Shown here in pieces: positions 1 to 6,506 of a DNA stretch of 11,102 nt; within the stretch, counting starts at the first letter, position 1; each line of letters opens with the position of its first letter. The DNA is from an uncultured Collinsella sp. Its GTDB lineage: Bacteria > Actinomycetota > Coriobacteriia > Coriobacteriales > Coriobacteriaceae. The notes under the pieces are model-generated. The model had not been told where the DNA came from and made no database searches. It saw nothing but the letters and a program-made list of their open reading frames with translations. Location of the stretch: the NCBI GenBank assembly GCA_900756725.1, contig CAAELJ010000125.1, positions 1 to 11,102 of the forward strand, read 5' to 3'. A program made the translations under genes and the position numbers.

Positions 1-34
1 AGCAAAGACATATGCATACACCCTCTCGTCTCGC

Positions 35-51
35 TGTTCGATATTGTGCGT
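35..51. promoter_or_regulatory. Partial TGTTCGA tandem element at the window edge
   Basis: TGTTCGATATTGTGCGT matches the first 13 bases of the element upstream of lacF (TGTTCGATATTGT at 6324-6336). The second TGTTC unit has decayed here to TGTGC. It may belong to a gene left of the window or to the regulator gene that follows. I see no gene in positions 1-352; the rest of 1-130 shows nothing I can name. Confidence 0.35.
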
Positions 52-131
52 TTGCGCTCAGGAGGCTCCCTGGTTAGCGTTCAGCGGTGAAAAAGCCCGA
101 TAAACACTATCTTAAAATGATTAGAACCAAA

Positions 132-147
132 ATGAGCACGTGAACAT
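132..147 (+). promoter_or_regulatory. Operator R1-a, LacI type
   Basis: ATGAGCACGTGAACAT is a 16-bp imperfect palindrome centred on a CG step. It is one of three near-identical sites upstream of the first LacI-family gene, all in the same orientation. Its centre lies 22 bp (about two helical turns) from the next site, so two dimers could sit on the same DNA face. It is an operator by inference from repetition, symmetry and the neighbouring LacI gene. Confidence 0.65.
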
Positions 148-153
148 TTGACA

Positions 154-169
154 ATGAGCACGTTAACAT
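154..169 (+). promoter_or_regulatory. Operator R1-b, LacI type
   Basis: ATGAGCACGTTAACAT differs from R1-a at one base of 16. It lies about 132 bp upstream (centre to centre) of the site that follows the promoter, a spacing at which a repression loop is possible. Confidence 0.65.
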
Positions 170-244
170 CCGGCTGGGATGTATAGAAACAAAACAACTT
201 CAAACAGCCGCGAACGGTTGTATTTGTTCGGTAAGCGGTTTTGA

Positions 245-274
245 TTGACAGAAGTTTTCATGTTGTGGTATATG
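245..274 (+). promoter_or_regulatory. Promoter of regulator 1
   Basis: A perfect -35 box TTGACA (245-250) is followed after 18 bp by TATATG (269-274) as the -10 box. This predicts a transcript start near 281, so operator R1-c at 286-301 falls just downstream of +1, the classic position for repression by LacI-family proteins. Confidence 0.6.
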
Positions 275-285
275 GCTCGGGTATC

Positions 286-301
286 ATGAGCACGTTATCA
301 A
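286..301 (+). promoter_or_regulatory. Operator R1-c, LacI type, at the promoter start site
   Basis: ATGAGCACGTTATCAA matches R1-b at 14 of 16 positions. It lies about 5-20 bases after the predicted transcription start, so regulator 1 is probably autorepressed. The site runs up to an in-frame ATG at 305, which argues that this ATG is not the translation start. Confidence 0.6.
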
Positions 302-352
302 TGTATGTACGATGCGCCATGGGCGCGGGGAATAGTTGGGAAGCAGGTTAGC

Positions 353-1390
353 GTGGAAGGCATGGATCAGCAGACAAGGAATGGTCGTTCGGCGAGCGCG
401 GCAGAGGTTGCGGCGCTCGCTGGCGTGAGCCGCCAGACTGTGTCTCGCGTGGTCAACGGTATGCCCAACGTGACGGAAAAGACGCGCAAGCGTGTGCTGG
501 CCGCCATGGAAGAGCTGGGCTTTCGTCCCAATTTTGCTGGAGCGGCGTTGCGCGGCGGGTCGTATCGTTCTATTGGCCTGTGCATGTACAACATCACACG
601 TGTCGGTAACCTGGCGACGCTCGAGGGTATCATGCAAGCGGCGCGCGAGCACGATTTTGCCGTCACTATGATCGAGATGGGCGGCGACAAGCCCTATGCA
701 CTTGCCGATGCCTCGCGCCGCATGGTCGAGCGACCCGTCGACGGCATGATTCTCAACATGAACCGCATGGCTCCCGATTTTGAGGAGTTTGTTCCCCAGC
801 CGGGAGTGCGAACGGTCATCCTGTCCATGTATGCGCATCCGCGCTGCACGACGATCGACTCCGACCAGTATGGTTCGTGCGAGCTGTTGACCAATTATCT
901 GCTGGAACATGGTCACTCGAATATGCGGTTTGTGGCGGGTCCGGAAAACTCGATTTCCTCGCGTTTTCGTGAGGCCGGTTGGCGCGATACGCTGGGTCGT
1001 GCTCATGTCGATGCCGCTCCGATGCTGCGTGGCGATTGGAGTGCGGACAGTGGGTACGCCATGGGCGAGCGGATTGCGGCCGAGGTGCTTGCCGGCGGGT
1101 CGCAGGCGCCGACTGCCGTGCTTGCGGCAAATGACCAGATGGCGCTGGGCGTTATCGCCGCGCTCGAGAACGCGGGCCTGTCCGTGCCCGACGACGTGAG
1201 CGTGGTTGGTATCGACGACGCACTCGAGGGACTTGTTCCTCACAATCGACTGACGACGCTGCGATTTGATTTGCGCGGTGTCGGTAAGCTTGCGTTTGAG
1301 GCGGCGATTGGAGAGAGCTCGTCTATCGAGGCGATTCATGTGCCGAGTACGCTGGTCGAACGCTCGACTGTTAGGGACATACGGGGTTAG
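353..1390 (+). CDS. LacI-family transcriptional regulator 1 (galactoside-type)
   Basis: This is a sugar-responsive repressor of the LacI/GalR family, 345 residues from the chosen start. The helix-turn-helix is at about 15-35 (AGVSRQTVSRVVNG), the hinge helix follows with RPNFAGAALR at about 58-67, and a periplasmic-binding-protein-like sugar domain makes up the rest. Residues equivalent to the inducer contacts of E. coli LacI are present: R206 (SSRFREAGW), W229 (GDWS), N260 (NDQ) and D288 (DD), so a galactoside or phosphogalactoside ligand is likely. The protein ends soon after the core, with no leucine-heptad tetramerisation tail. I prefer the GTG start at 353 because AAGCAGG (341-347) lies 5 bases before it. 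The ATG at 362 is also possible, but its GGAAGG is too close. The ATG at 305 has no Shine-Dalgarno and abuts an operator. Three ATGAGCACGT-type operators lie upstream. It is convergent with lacG. The family is certain; the ligand is inferred. Confidence 0.92.
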   Translation: MEGMDQQTRNGRSASAAEVAALAGVSRQTVSRVVNGMPNVTEKTRKRVLAAMEELGFRPNFAGAALRGGSYRSIGLCMYNITRVGNLATLEGIMQAAREHDFAVTMIEMGGDKPYALADASRRMVERPVDGMILNMNRMAPDFEEFVPQPGVRTVILSMYAHPRCTTIDSDQYGSCELLTNYLLEHGHSNMRFVAGPENSISSRFREAGWRDTLGRAHVDAAPMLRGDWSADSGYAMGERIAAEVLAGGSQAPTAVLAANDQMALGVIAALENAGLSVPDDVSVVGIDDALEGLVPHNRLTTLRFDLRGVGKLAFEAAIGESSSIEAIHVPSTLVERSTVRDIRG

Positions 1391-1398
1391 GTCCTACT

Positions 1399-1548
1399 CC
1401 GTTTGTCTCGATTTGTAACAGGTAGACGGTCAAAAGCGGGCTACGTGTTACAGATTTAGATTCTTCGGAAAGAGCAATCCTGTTCGTCTCAATCTGTAAC
1501 AGCTAGGACCAAAAAACTCGGCTAGATGTTACAGATCGAGACAAACGG
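1399..1548. repeat. Tandem palindromic TGTTACA repeat
   Basis: Two copies of a unit of about 60 bp start at 1401 and 1482. Each opens with GTTYGTCTCRATYTGTAACAG and closes with TGTTACAGAT, so each can fold on itself. The outermost arms, 1399-1420 and 1527-1548, are inverted repeats matching at 21 of 22 positions. The inner arms, 1446-1456 and 1491-1501, match at 11 of 11. No U-run follows, so this is not a standard terminator. It fills the gap between two convergent genes and looks like an interspersed palindromic element. Confidence 0.75.
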
Positions 1549-1561
1549 CTCCCGACCAGCC

Positions 1562-1611
1562 CAAAAACAAAAAGACCGGGGGCGGCGCGCCGTGTGACGT
1601 GCCGCCCCCGG
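1562..1611 (-). terminator. Rho-independent terminator of the lacE-lacG operon
   Basis: A perfect 11-bp GC stem (1576-1586 with 1601-1611) is flanked at 1563-1573 by an A-rich stretch on the plus strand. This is a T-rich tail in the minus-strand direction. It lies about 46 bases beyond the lacG stop codon. Confidence 0.85.
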
Positions 1612-1657
1612 CTGAGAAATGGGGACAGGTTGTGTGAGCGGGCAACCCCGCCAGCCG

Positions 1658-3097
1658 CTAGTCCAGACGACGGGTCTGCGCCACGTGCTTATACCAGTAT
1701 GCGCTTGCCTTGGGCGTGCGCTTCTGGGTTTCAAAGTCAACGTAGAAGAAGCCATAGCGCTTGTTGTAGCCATTGGTCCAGGAGAACTGATCCTGCAGGC
1801 TCCACAGGAAGTAGCCGCCCACGTTGACGCCCACCTCCATGGCCTTGAGCAACCAGCGCAGGTGCTGCTCGATGTAGTCGATGCGCGGCTGGTCGTCCAC
1901 AAAGCCGTCTTTGTAGGGGTCCTTGTAGCCCATGCCGTTCTCGGTGATGAAGATCTGCTTGTAGTTGGGGTAGCGCTGCTTAATGTAGACGAGCAGATCG
2001 AACAGGCCCTCGGGATAGATGATCCAGTCCCAGTCGGTGGTGGGGACGCCGGGCTTGTTCACATGCTCGCCAATGCCCTTAACGCGCCAGCGGCCAGTGC
2101 CCTTCTCGCCCGTACCGTTGTGGTGCAGGTCGTTCTCGCCATCGTAGGCCTTCAAGAAGCGGCACTGGTAGTTGTTAACGCCCAGGTAGTCGTTGTAGAG
2201 CGCGGCCTCGCGCATGATTTCCAGATCCTCGTCTAGGATCTCGATGGTGCCGCCCGAGACGGCAGCCAAGCGGTTGGCGCACTCGAGGGTGTCGGGCGCG
2301 TAGTCGCCGCGGAAGGTGGCGTCGAGCAAGAACTGGTTCTGCAGCACGTGCTCGTTGTTGGCGGCTTTGATGTCGGCGGGGTCGTTCTCGTTGAGCGGAT
2401 ACTTAAACTCCAGCGACTGGATGACGCCGATCTTGCCCTTAAAACCGCCGTTGTGGAAGGCCAGTACTGCCTTGGCGTGGGCGAGCATCATGTTGTGCTC
2501 GCACTGGAAGGCTTCGGCCAGATGCGCCTTGACGCCACCGGGGAAGGTGCCCTCGATGTAGGTGTTGGAGGCGTCGGCCCAGATCTCGTTAAAGGTGAAC
2601 CAGTAGGTTACCTGGTCGGCGTACTCCTTAAAGCAGAAGGTGGCAAAGTCCACAAAGGCATCGATGGTCTCGCGGTTGAGGAAGTCGCCCTTCTCAAAGA
2701 GGGCAAGCGGCGTGTCGAAGTGATGCAGCGTGACAAACGGCTCAACGTGGTGCTTGTGGCACTCGGCGAAGAGATCGTGGTAGAACTGCACGCCCTCGGG
2801 GTTGATCTCGCCGGTGCCGTTGGGGAAGATGCGGCTCCAGGCAATGGAGAGGCGAATGCCGTTGATGCCGAACTCCTCGCACAGCTCCAGATCGACGGGG
2901 TACTGGTTGTAGAAGTCCGAAGCGGGATCGGGGGAAAAGCGCCCCTGGGCCTCCAAGAAGTCGTCCCAGGCGACTTTGCCCTTACCGTGGGTGCGGGTCT
3001 CGCCCTCTACCTGGTAAGCAGCAGTGGCGCCGCCAAAGACAAAGCCCTCGGGAAACTGCGCAGGCGGGTTGGTGACGCTAGCGGGGTTAACGGACAT
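1658..3097 (-). CDS. lacG: 6-phospho-beta-galactosidase (GH1)
   Basis: This cytoplasmic family 1 glycoside hydrolase cleaves lactose-6'-phosphate to glucose and galactose-6-phosphate. It is 479 residues, the family's usual length, and close throughout to lactococcal LacG as I recall it. The acid/base Glu is E171 (TFNEI) and the nucleophile is E386 (ITENG). The phosphate-binding loop SWTNGYNKRY supplies S439, K446 and Y448. W440 follows S439 as in LacG, whereas 6-phospho-beta-glucosidases carry other residues there, so galacto-specificity is favoured. The gene follows lacE on the minus strand, with a hairpin in the 66-bp gap. The Shine-Dalgarno before this ATG is poor (TTGGAT only), so expression may be lower than that of lacE. 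An alternative reading is a 6-phospho-beta-glucosidase of mixed specificity, which I think less likely given the lac neighbours. Confidence 0.93.
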   Translation of the reverse strand: MSVNPASVTNPPAQFPEGFVFGGATAAYQVEGETRTHGKGKVAWDDFLEAQGRFSPDPASDFYNQYPVDLELCEEFGINGIRLSIAWSRIFPNGTGEINPEGVQFYHDLFAECHKHHVEPFVTLHHFDTPLALFEKGDFLNRETIDAFVDFATFCFKEYADQVTYWFTFNEIWADASNTYIEGTFPGGVKAHLAEAFQCEHNMMLAHAKAVLAFHNGGFKGKIGVIQSLEFKYPLNENDPADIKAANNEHVLQNQFLLDATFRGDYAPDTLECANRLAAVSGGTIEILDEDLEIMREAALYNDYLGVNNYQCRFLKAYDGENDLHHNGTGEKGTGRWRVKGIGEHVNKPGVPTTDWDWIIYPEGLFDLLVYIKQRYPNYKQIFITENGMGYKDPYKDGFVDDQPRIDYIEQHLRWLLKAMEVGVNVGGYFLWSLQDQFSWTNGYNKRYGFFYVDFETQKRTPKASAYWYKHVAQTRRLD

Positions 3098-3120
3098 GAT
3101 GATCCAATCGTCTAAATCGA

Positions 3121-3154
3121 AGGGCCAGCCGGTCTTGGATGGTCGGCTGGCCCT
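3121..3154 (-). promoter_or_regulatory. Intercistronic hairpin between lacE and lacG
   Basis: A perfect 11-bp stem (3121-3131 with 3144-3154, AGGGCCAGCCG) encloses a 12-base loop, starting 9 bases after the lacE stop codon. The bases after the stem on the minus strand are TTCGATTTAG, too broken a U-tract for an efficient terminator. It may cause partial termination or stabilise the 3' end of the lacE message, setting the lacE:lacG ratio. Confidence 0.6.
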
Positions 3155-3163
3155 AAGCGTTAC

Positions 3164-4930
3164 TTACTTCGAAAGCTGTTCACTCACGAAGGCGAGAGAC
3201 TTGTCGCCGTCCTGGGAGAGCTCGATGTACTGCTTGCCACGGCAGGCGACGCACTTGTTGCCCACGCGCTCGCAGTCCTTCTGCAGGTCGGCCAAGTAGC
3301 TGGCAGCCTGCGGGGCCAGGACGACCAGATCAAAGTCGGGGAGCATGTCCACGTGGTTGCCATATGCCTCGGCAGCGGTCTCAAGATTGATGCCGCGCTC
3401 CTTGGCGGCCTTGGCCAGCGCGTTGGCGAGCAGGCCCGAGGTTCCGCCACCCTGGCAGAGCACGAGTACGCGCTTGCCGTTGAGGTCGCTGGCGGTCGTT
3501 GCCTCAGTGGCGACAGCGGCGGGGGCGTCGGCCTTCACGGCCTCGGCAGCAGCGCCGGCGGCAACGCTCTTGGCGTCAGCCTTGCCCTGGAAGGCATCGT
3601 TGAGCTTGGCGGCCTTCTCGGCGTTCTTGGCGGCGAGCTCCTCTTGGGAAATCTCGGCCTCCTCGGCGCACTTCTGGGCGTCGTAGGCACGGAAGAACGG
3701 GTAGTACAGGGCAAAGTCGACGACTAGGATGATGGCGAGCATCACAAAGGCGAGCGGCTGGAAGCCCAGGCCCATGATGGTGCCGATGGGGCCGGGGACG
3801 GTCCAGGGCAGGGTGTACATAAAGCCGTTCATGCCCAAGAAGTCGATAAAGACCTTGAGGATCCAGATGTTGGCGATCGGGGCAAAGACAAACGGGACAA
3901 AGAAGACGGGATTGAGCACGATAGGTGCGGCGAACAGCAGCGGCTCGTTGACGGCAAAGCACACGGGGACGATGGCGGCCTTACCGACGGCGCGCATCTC
4001 CTGGGACTTGGCCAGGAAGCAGAACATAAAGACCAGGACGAGCGTGGCGCCGGTACCGCCCATGCAGACGACGAAGTACTGGGCACCCTGGGTCAGGACA
4101 GCGGAAGCGTGCTGGCCAGCTTGGAACGCAGCCAGGTTGTCGGTCATGTTGGCAACGAGAGCGGCGGCGATGGCGGGCTCGACGATCGAGGGACCGTGGA
4201 CGCCGACGAACCAGAAGAGGCTCATGGCGCCGTAAATCACAGCGAGGCCGATATAGCCGTCGGCAGCGGTGAACAGGGGCTGGAACACCTGGATGACGCC
4301 CTGGGCAAAGCAGAAGCCAAAAGCAGCGCGGAAGACGATGTCAAAAACCCAAAAGACGGTGATGCAGACGGAGAAGGGGATGATGTCCTTGAAGGTCTGC
4401 GAGATGTTGGGCGGAACCTGCTCGGGCATCTTGACGGTGATGTTGCGCTTGATGAAGAACTTGTAGATGATACCGGTCACAAACGCAGCGATGAAGGCGG
4501 TCAGCAGGCCCTTGGAACCAAGGTAGGTGGTGTTGAAGCCGCTGGCGGCGTCCGTGGCGATGGTGTCGCTCGAAAGGAGCAAGAAGCCGATGATGGCCGC
4601 GCACATGCACGAGATGAAGTTGATCTGGTTGTTCTTGGGCAGGTCGCGGTTCTGAGCGTCGGCGAAGTGCTTGGCCGTGGTAGCGGCGCAGGCGATGGCC
4701 AGGATGCCCATGGAGTAGTTGTAGCACTTCCACAGGGCGTTGTTGATGTCATCGGGCCAGTAGAAACCCCAGATGTTGGGGACCGAGGCTACCAAGCAGA
4801 AGATGGACGAGAAGATGATGATGGGGATGACGGAGATAAAACCGTCACGGATCGCCTTGAGGTACTTGTTGCGGGCGATCGCGTTGAAAAAGGGCTGGCC
4901 CTTTTCGATGATGGCGATGAGTTGCTCCAT
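3164..4930 (-). CDS. lacE: Lactose-specific PTS permease, EIIC-EIIB fusion
   Basis: This is the membrane permease of the lactose/cellobiose PTS family; it imports and phosphorylates lactose using phosphate from LacF. At 588 residues it is slightly longer than typical LacE. EIIC spans about 1-420 with many hydrophobic segments and the motifs GVHGPSIVEP (243-252) and NEPLLFAAP (328-336). An Ala/Lys/Glu-rich linker follows at about 421-482. EIIB is 483-588, with the phosphorylated Cys at C492 in VLVLCQGGGTSG. TAGGAG lies 7 bases before the ATG, a strong ribosome binding site. It is the first gene of the minus-strand operon, with lacG downstream. It is divergent from LacI regulator 2, whose operators lie in between. 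The EIIA partner is encoded separately at 6507-6845. A cellobiose-type substrate cannot be fully excluded, but LacG and LacABC favour lactose. Confidence 0.93.
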   Translation of the reverse strand: MEQLIAIIEKGQPFFNAIARNKYLKAIRDGFISVIPIIIFSSIFCLVASVPNIWGFYWPDDINNALWKCYNYSMGILAIACAATTAKHFADAQNRDLPKNNQINFISCMCAAIIGFLLLSSDTIATDAASGFNTTYLGSKGLLTAFIAAFVTGIIYKFFIKRNITVKMPEQVPPNISQTFKDIIPFSVCITVFWVFDIVFRAAFGFCFAQGVIQVFQPLFTAADGYIGLAVIYGAMSLFWFVGVHGPSIVEPAIAAALVANMTDNLAAFQAGQHASAVLTQGAQYFVVCMGGTGATLVLVFMFCFLAKSQEMRAVGKAAIVPVCFAVNEPLLFAAPIVLNPVFFVPFVFAPIANIWILKVFIDFLGMNGFMYTLPWTVPGPIGTIMGLGFQPLAFVMLAIILVVDFALYYPFFRAYDAQKCAEEAEISQEELAAKNAEKAAKLNDAFQGKADAKSVAAGAAAEAVKADAPAAVATEATTASDLNGKRVLVLCQGGGTSGLLANALAKAAKERGINLETAAEAYGNHVDMLPDFDLVVLAPQAASYLADLQKDCERVGNKCVACRGKQYIELSQDGDKSLAFVSEQLSK

Positions 4931-4963
4931 GCAATGCTCCTAAGAGTCGGTGGGTTAGCAACG

Positions 4964-4991
4964 ATGGTAGCTTTTGACGTTCGGTTGCCAA
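4964..4991 (-). promoter_or_regulatory. Possible promoter of lacE-lacG
   Basis: Read on the minus strand, TTGGCA (4986-4991) is separated by 16 bp from TACCAT (4964-4969). The -35 box is close to consensus and the -10 box is weak. Operator R2-a lies immediately upstream of the -35 box. The intervening TGGCAAC...ACGTCAA (4975-4990) resembles a broken copy of the same operator. Confidence 0.4.
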
Positions 4992-4992
4992 A

Positions 4993-5008
4993 ATGTTGAC
5001 GTTGCCAT
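4993..5008 (-). promoter_or_regulatory. Operator R2-a, LacI type, lacE side
   Basis: On the minus strand this reads ATGGCAACGTCAACAT, a 16-bp imperfect palindrome with a central ACGT. It differs by one base from R2-b and lies about 62 bp before the lacE start codon. Its orientation follows the lacE gene. Confidence 0.7.
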
Positions 5009-5073
5009 TTTGTGACACAAAAAAAGACGCGAACCGGTGGTTCCTGTGCCTGCGAACCGTCGATTCCTTACGC

Positions 5074-5087
5074 GTAAACGTTTGAGC
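5074..5087. promoter_or_regulatory. AAACGTTT-centred site, possible extra LacI-family operator
   Basis: GTAAACGTTTGAGC has the AAACGTTT core common to LacI/CcpA-family operators. It sits between R2-a and R2-b and matches neither local operator type. It may serve a global regulator of the same family; the outer half-site symmetry is poor. Confidence 0.3.
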
Positions 5088-5112
5088 CGCCCGGTGGCTC
5101 TGTGTTTGCACA

Positions 5113-5128
5113 ATGGCAACGTTAACAT
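5113..5128 (+). promoter_or_regulatory. Operator R2-b, LacI type, central
   Basis: ATGGCAACGTTAACAT is the best copy of the second operator type, with halves matching at 6 of 8 positions around AACGTT. It lies 120 bp from R2-a and 145 bp from R2-c (centre to centre). It could be an auxiliary site linking the two divergent promoters. Confidence 0.7.
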
Positions 5129-5215
5129 TTGGGCGACAAAAGCCGTTCGGGGAAGCAAAAATGTCGGTGAACGGTAGGTTTTGGGTGGTGAGCGTATGGT
5201 GGGGGAGGCGTTAGA

Positions 5216-5221
5216 TATACT
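5216..5221 (+). promoter_or_regulatory. Possible -10 box of regulator 2
   Basis: TATACT is a good -10 hexamer 66 bp before the start codon, but no convincing -35 box lies 16-18 bp upstream. If it is real, operator R2-c falls in the transcribed leader. Confidence 0.3.
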
Positions 5222-5257
5222 TGAAGACGTTTCATTTGACTGCGTAGGGTGCCACCA

Positions 5258-5273
5258 ATGGCATCGTTGACAT
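5258..5273 (+). promoter_or_regulatory. Operator R2-c, LacI type, in front of regulator 2
   Basis: ATGGCATCGTTGACAT matches R2-b at 14 of 16 positions and ends 14 bases before the regulator 2 ATG. Binding here would block transcription of the regulator itself, which suggests autorepression. Confidence 0.65.
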
Positions 5274-5287
5274 AGAAAGATCGACCT

Positions 5288-6292
5288 ATGGCCGCTGTTA
5301 AAAAATCGGTATCCGTCAAAGACGTGGCGCGCCTCGCGGGCGTCTCGGAGCAGACGGTCTCGCGCACCGTGCACGATTCGCCCAGTGTGCGCCCCGAGAC
5401 CAAGGAGCGCGTGCGTGCCGCCATGCGCGAGCTGGGGTATCGCCCCAATTTTGCCGGTCGATCGCTGCGCCGTGGCAAGTTTAAGACCGTCGGCGTCGCC
5501 ATGTTCAACATTACCGGTACCGGCAACCTCGACCGTATGGAGGGCTTTGCCGCCGCGGCCGACAAACATGGCTATGCCATCACCCTCACTAAAGTAGATG
5601 GACATCCCTATACCCTCGAGAGCGCATCGTCGCGTATGAGCGCGCTGCCGGTAGACGGCATGGTCGTGATCATGAATCGCATGCCGGCGGACTTTGGCAC
5701 CTTCGAGCCGCTGCCCGGCATGCAGACGGTGCTCGTTACGATGCTGGAGCACCCGCTCTGTTCAACGGTCGATAACGACCAGTTCGATTGCTCGCGCCAG
5801 GTGGTCGAGTATTTGCTGGAGCAGGGGCACAAGACCGTGCACTTTATCTCGTGTCCCGAGCGCTCGCTTTCGGGCATGCGGCGCGAGGAAGGCTGGCGCG
5901 AGACATTGCGCGCGCATGGAATTGAGCCGCCGCGACTCGTCCGTGGGGATTGGACGGCACAGAGCGGATATGCTGCCGGTCAGGCTCTGGCGGAAGATCC
6001 GACCTGTACGGCCATTTATGCTTCCAACGATGCCATGGCATACGGCTGCATTCGCGGGCTCGAGTCGTGCGGAAGGCGTGTGCCCGAGGACGTGAGCGTG
6101 GTGGGTGTTGATGACAGCCTGGGCGATATCGTGCCCGACCGTCGCCTGACCACGGTGCGCTTTGACAACAAGCGCGTCGGCATGTGGGCGGTCGACAAGA
6201 TTGCCGGCGCCGATGGGGGTGCGTCTGGCGTGGAGCACATGCTGATCCCCGGTGTGCTTGTAGAGGGCGATACGGTGCGCGATTTGCGTTAG
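5288..6292 (+). CDS. LacI-family transcriptional regulator 2 (lac cluster repressor)
   Basis: This 334-residue LacI/GalR-family repressor is clearly paralogous to regulator 1; both share RPNFAG, GNL, PVDGM, NRM, EHGH/EQGH, GDW and DVSVVG blocks. The HTH is at about 10-30 (AGVSEQTVSRTVHD) and the hinge at 52-61, with L60 at the DNA-intercalating position. The sugar-domain residues aligned to E. coli LacI contacts are R199, W222, N247 and D275. It lies divergent to lacE with three ATGGCAACGT-type operators in between, so it is the likely direct repressor of lacE-lacG and of itself. The ATG follows a modest GAAAGA (5275-5280) with 7 bases of spacing. No terminator is visible after the stop, so read-through into lacF (214 bp on) is possible. 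In lactococci and streptococci the lac repressor is a DeoR-family protein, so a LacI-type regulator here is a notable change of family. Confidence 0.93.
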   Translation: MAAVKKSVSVKDVARLAGVSEQTVSRTVHDSPSVRPETKERVRAAMRELGYRPNFAGRSLRRGKFKTVGVAMFNITGTGNLDRMEGFAAAADKHGYAITLTKVDGHPYTLESASSRMSALPVDGMVVIMNRMPADFGTFEPLPGMQTVLVTMLEHPLCSTVDNDQFDCSRQVVEYLLEQGHKTVHFISCPERSLSGMRREEGWRETLRAHGIEPPRLVRGDWTAQSGYAAGQALAEDPTCTAIYASNDAMAYGCIRGLESCGRRVPEDVSVVGVDDSLGDIVPDRRLTTVRFDNKRVGMWAVDKIAGADGGASGVEHMLIPGVLVEGDTVRDLR

Positions 6293-6310
6293 GGTGCGGC
6301 CCTGTTTGGG

Positions 6311-6343
6311 TTGCCGCTAATTGTGTTCGATATTGTTCAGATT
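6311..6343 (+). promoter_or_regulatory. Tandem TGTTC regulatory element upstream of lacF
   Basis: TTGCCGCTAA (6311-6320) is followed by TGTTCGATAT and TGTTCAGATT (6324-6343), two units spaced 10 bp apart. The same arrangement occurs upstream of lacA at 8491-8520. Tandem repeats at helical spacing are typical of DeoR-family sites, but no such regulator is in the window. I could not settle on a promoter for lacF. The rest of this 214-bp gap also carries ACCGTTCA twice (6353-6360 and 6374-6381, 21 bp apart). Confidence 0.5.
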
Positions 6344-6506
6344 GGTTTAAAAACCGTTCACGGGCGAAAAGTGACCGTTCATAGTTCGAAATTACGTTTT
6401 GAGCTGTTCTTTTTTGTTTGAATGTTATTGTTTCTGTCATACACAACGCAGCGCGTATGCCCGGACGCGATGCTCTCCATTGGTTCATATGTGAAAGGAA
6501 CGCAAT

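Noticed and set aside
148..153. Second perfect TTGACA, between operators R1-a and R1-b
   Set aside because: No acceptable -10 box lies 16-18 bp downstream on the plus strand.
305..361. ATG at 305 as the start of regulator 1
   Set aside because: No Shine-Dalgarno, and it directly follows an operator; the GTG at 353 has AAGCAGG at good spacing and gives a normal family length.
284..1339. Long minus-strand open frame (351 codons) opposite regulator 1
   Set aside because: It mirrors the codon bias of the real LacI-family gene, has no recognisable domain and no ribosome binding site.
1399..1548. CRISPR array or intrinsic terminator
   Set aside because: Only two repeat units, self-complementary throughout and without regular spacers; no T-run for termination.
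2348..3115. Long plus-strand open frame opposite lacG
   Set aside because: Low-complexity Val/Gly/Leu-rich translation typical of an antisense shadow; lacG is unmistakable on the other strand.
4109..4999. Long plus-strand open frame opposite lacE
   Set aside because: Asp/Gly/Val-rich antisense shadow with no domain; it also runs over the lacE control region.
5074..5087. Firm call of a catabolite-repression (cre) site
   Set aside because: Only the AAACGTTT core fits; outer positions do not match the cre pattern well, so it is listed only as a weak candidate.
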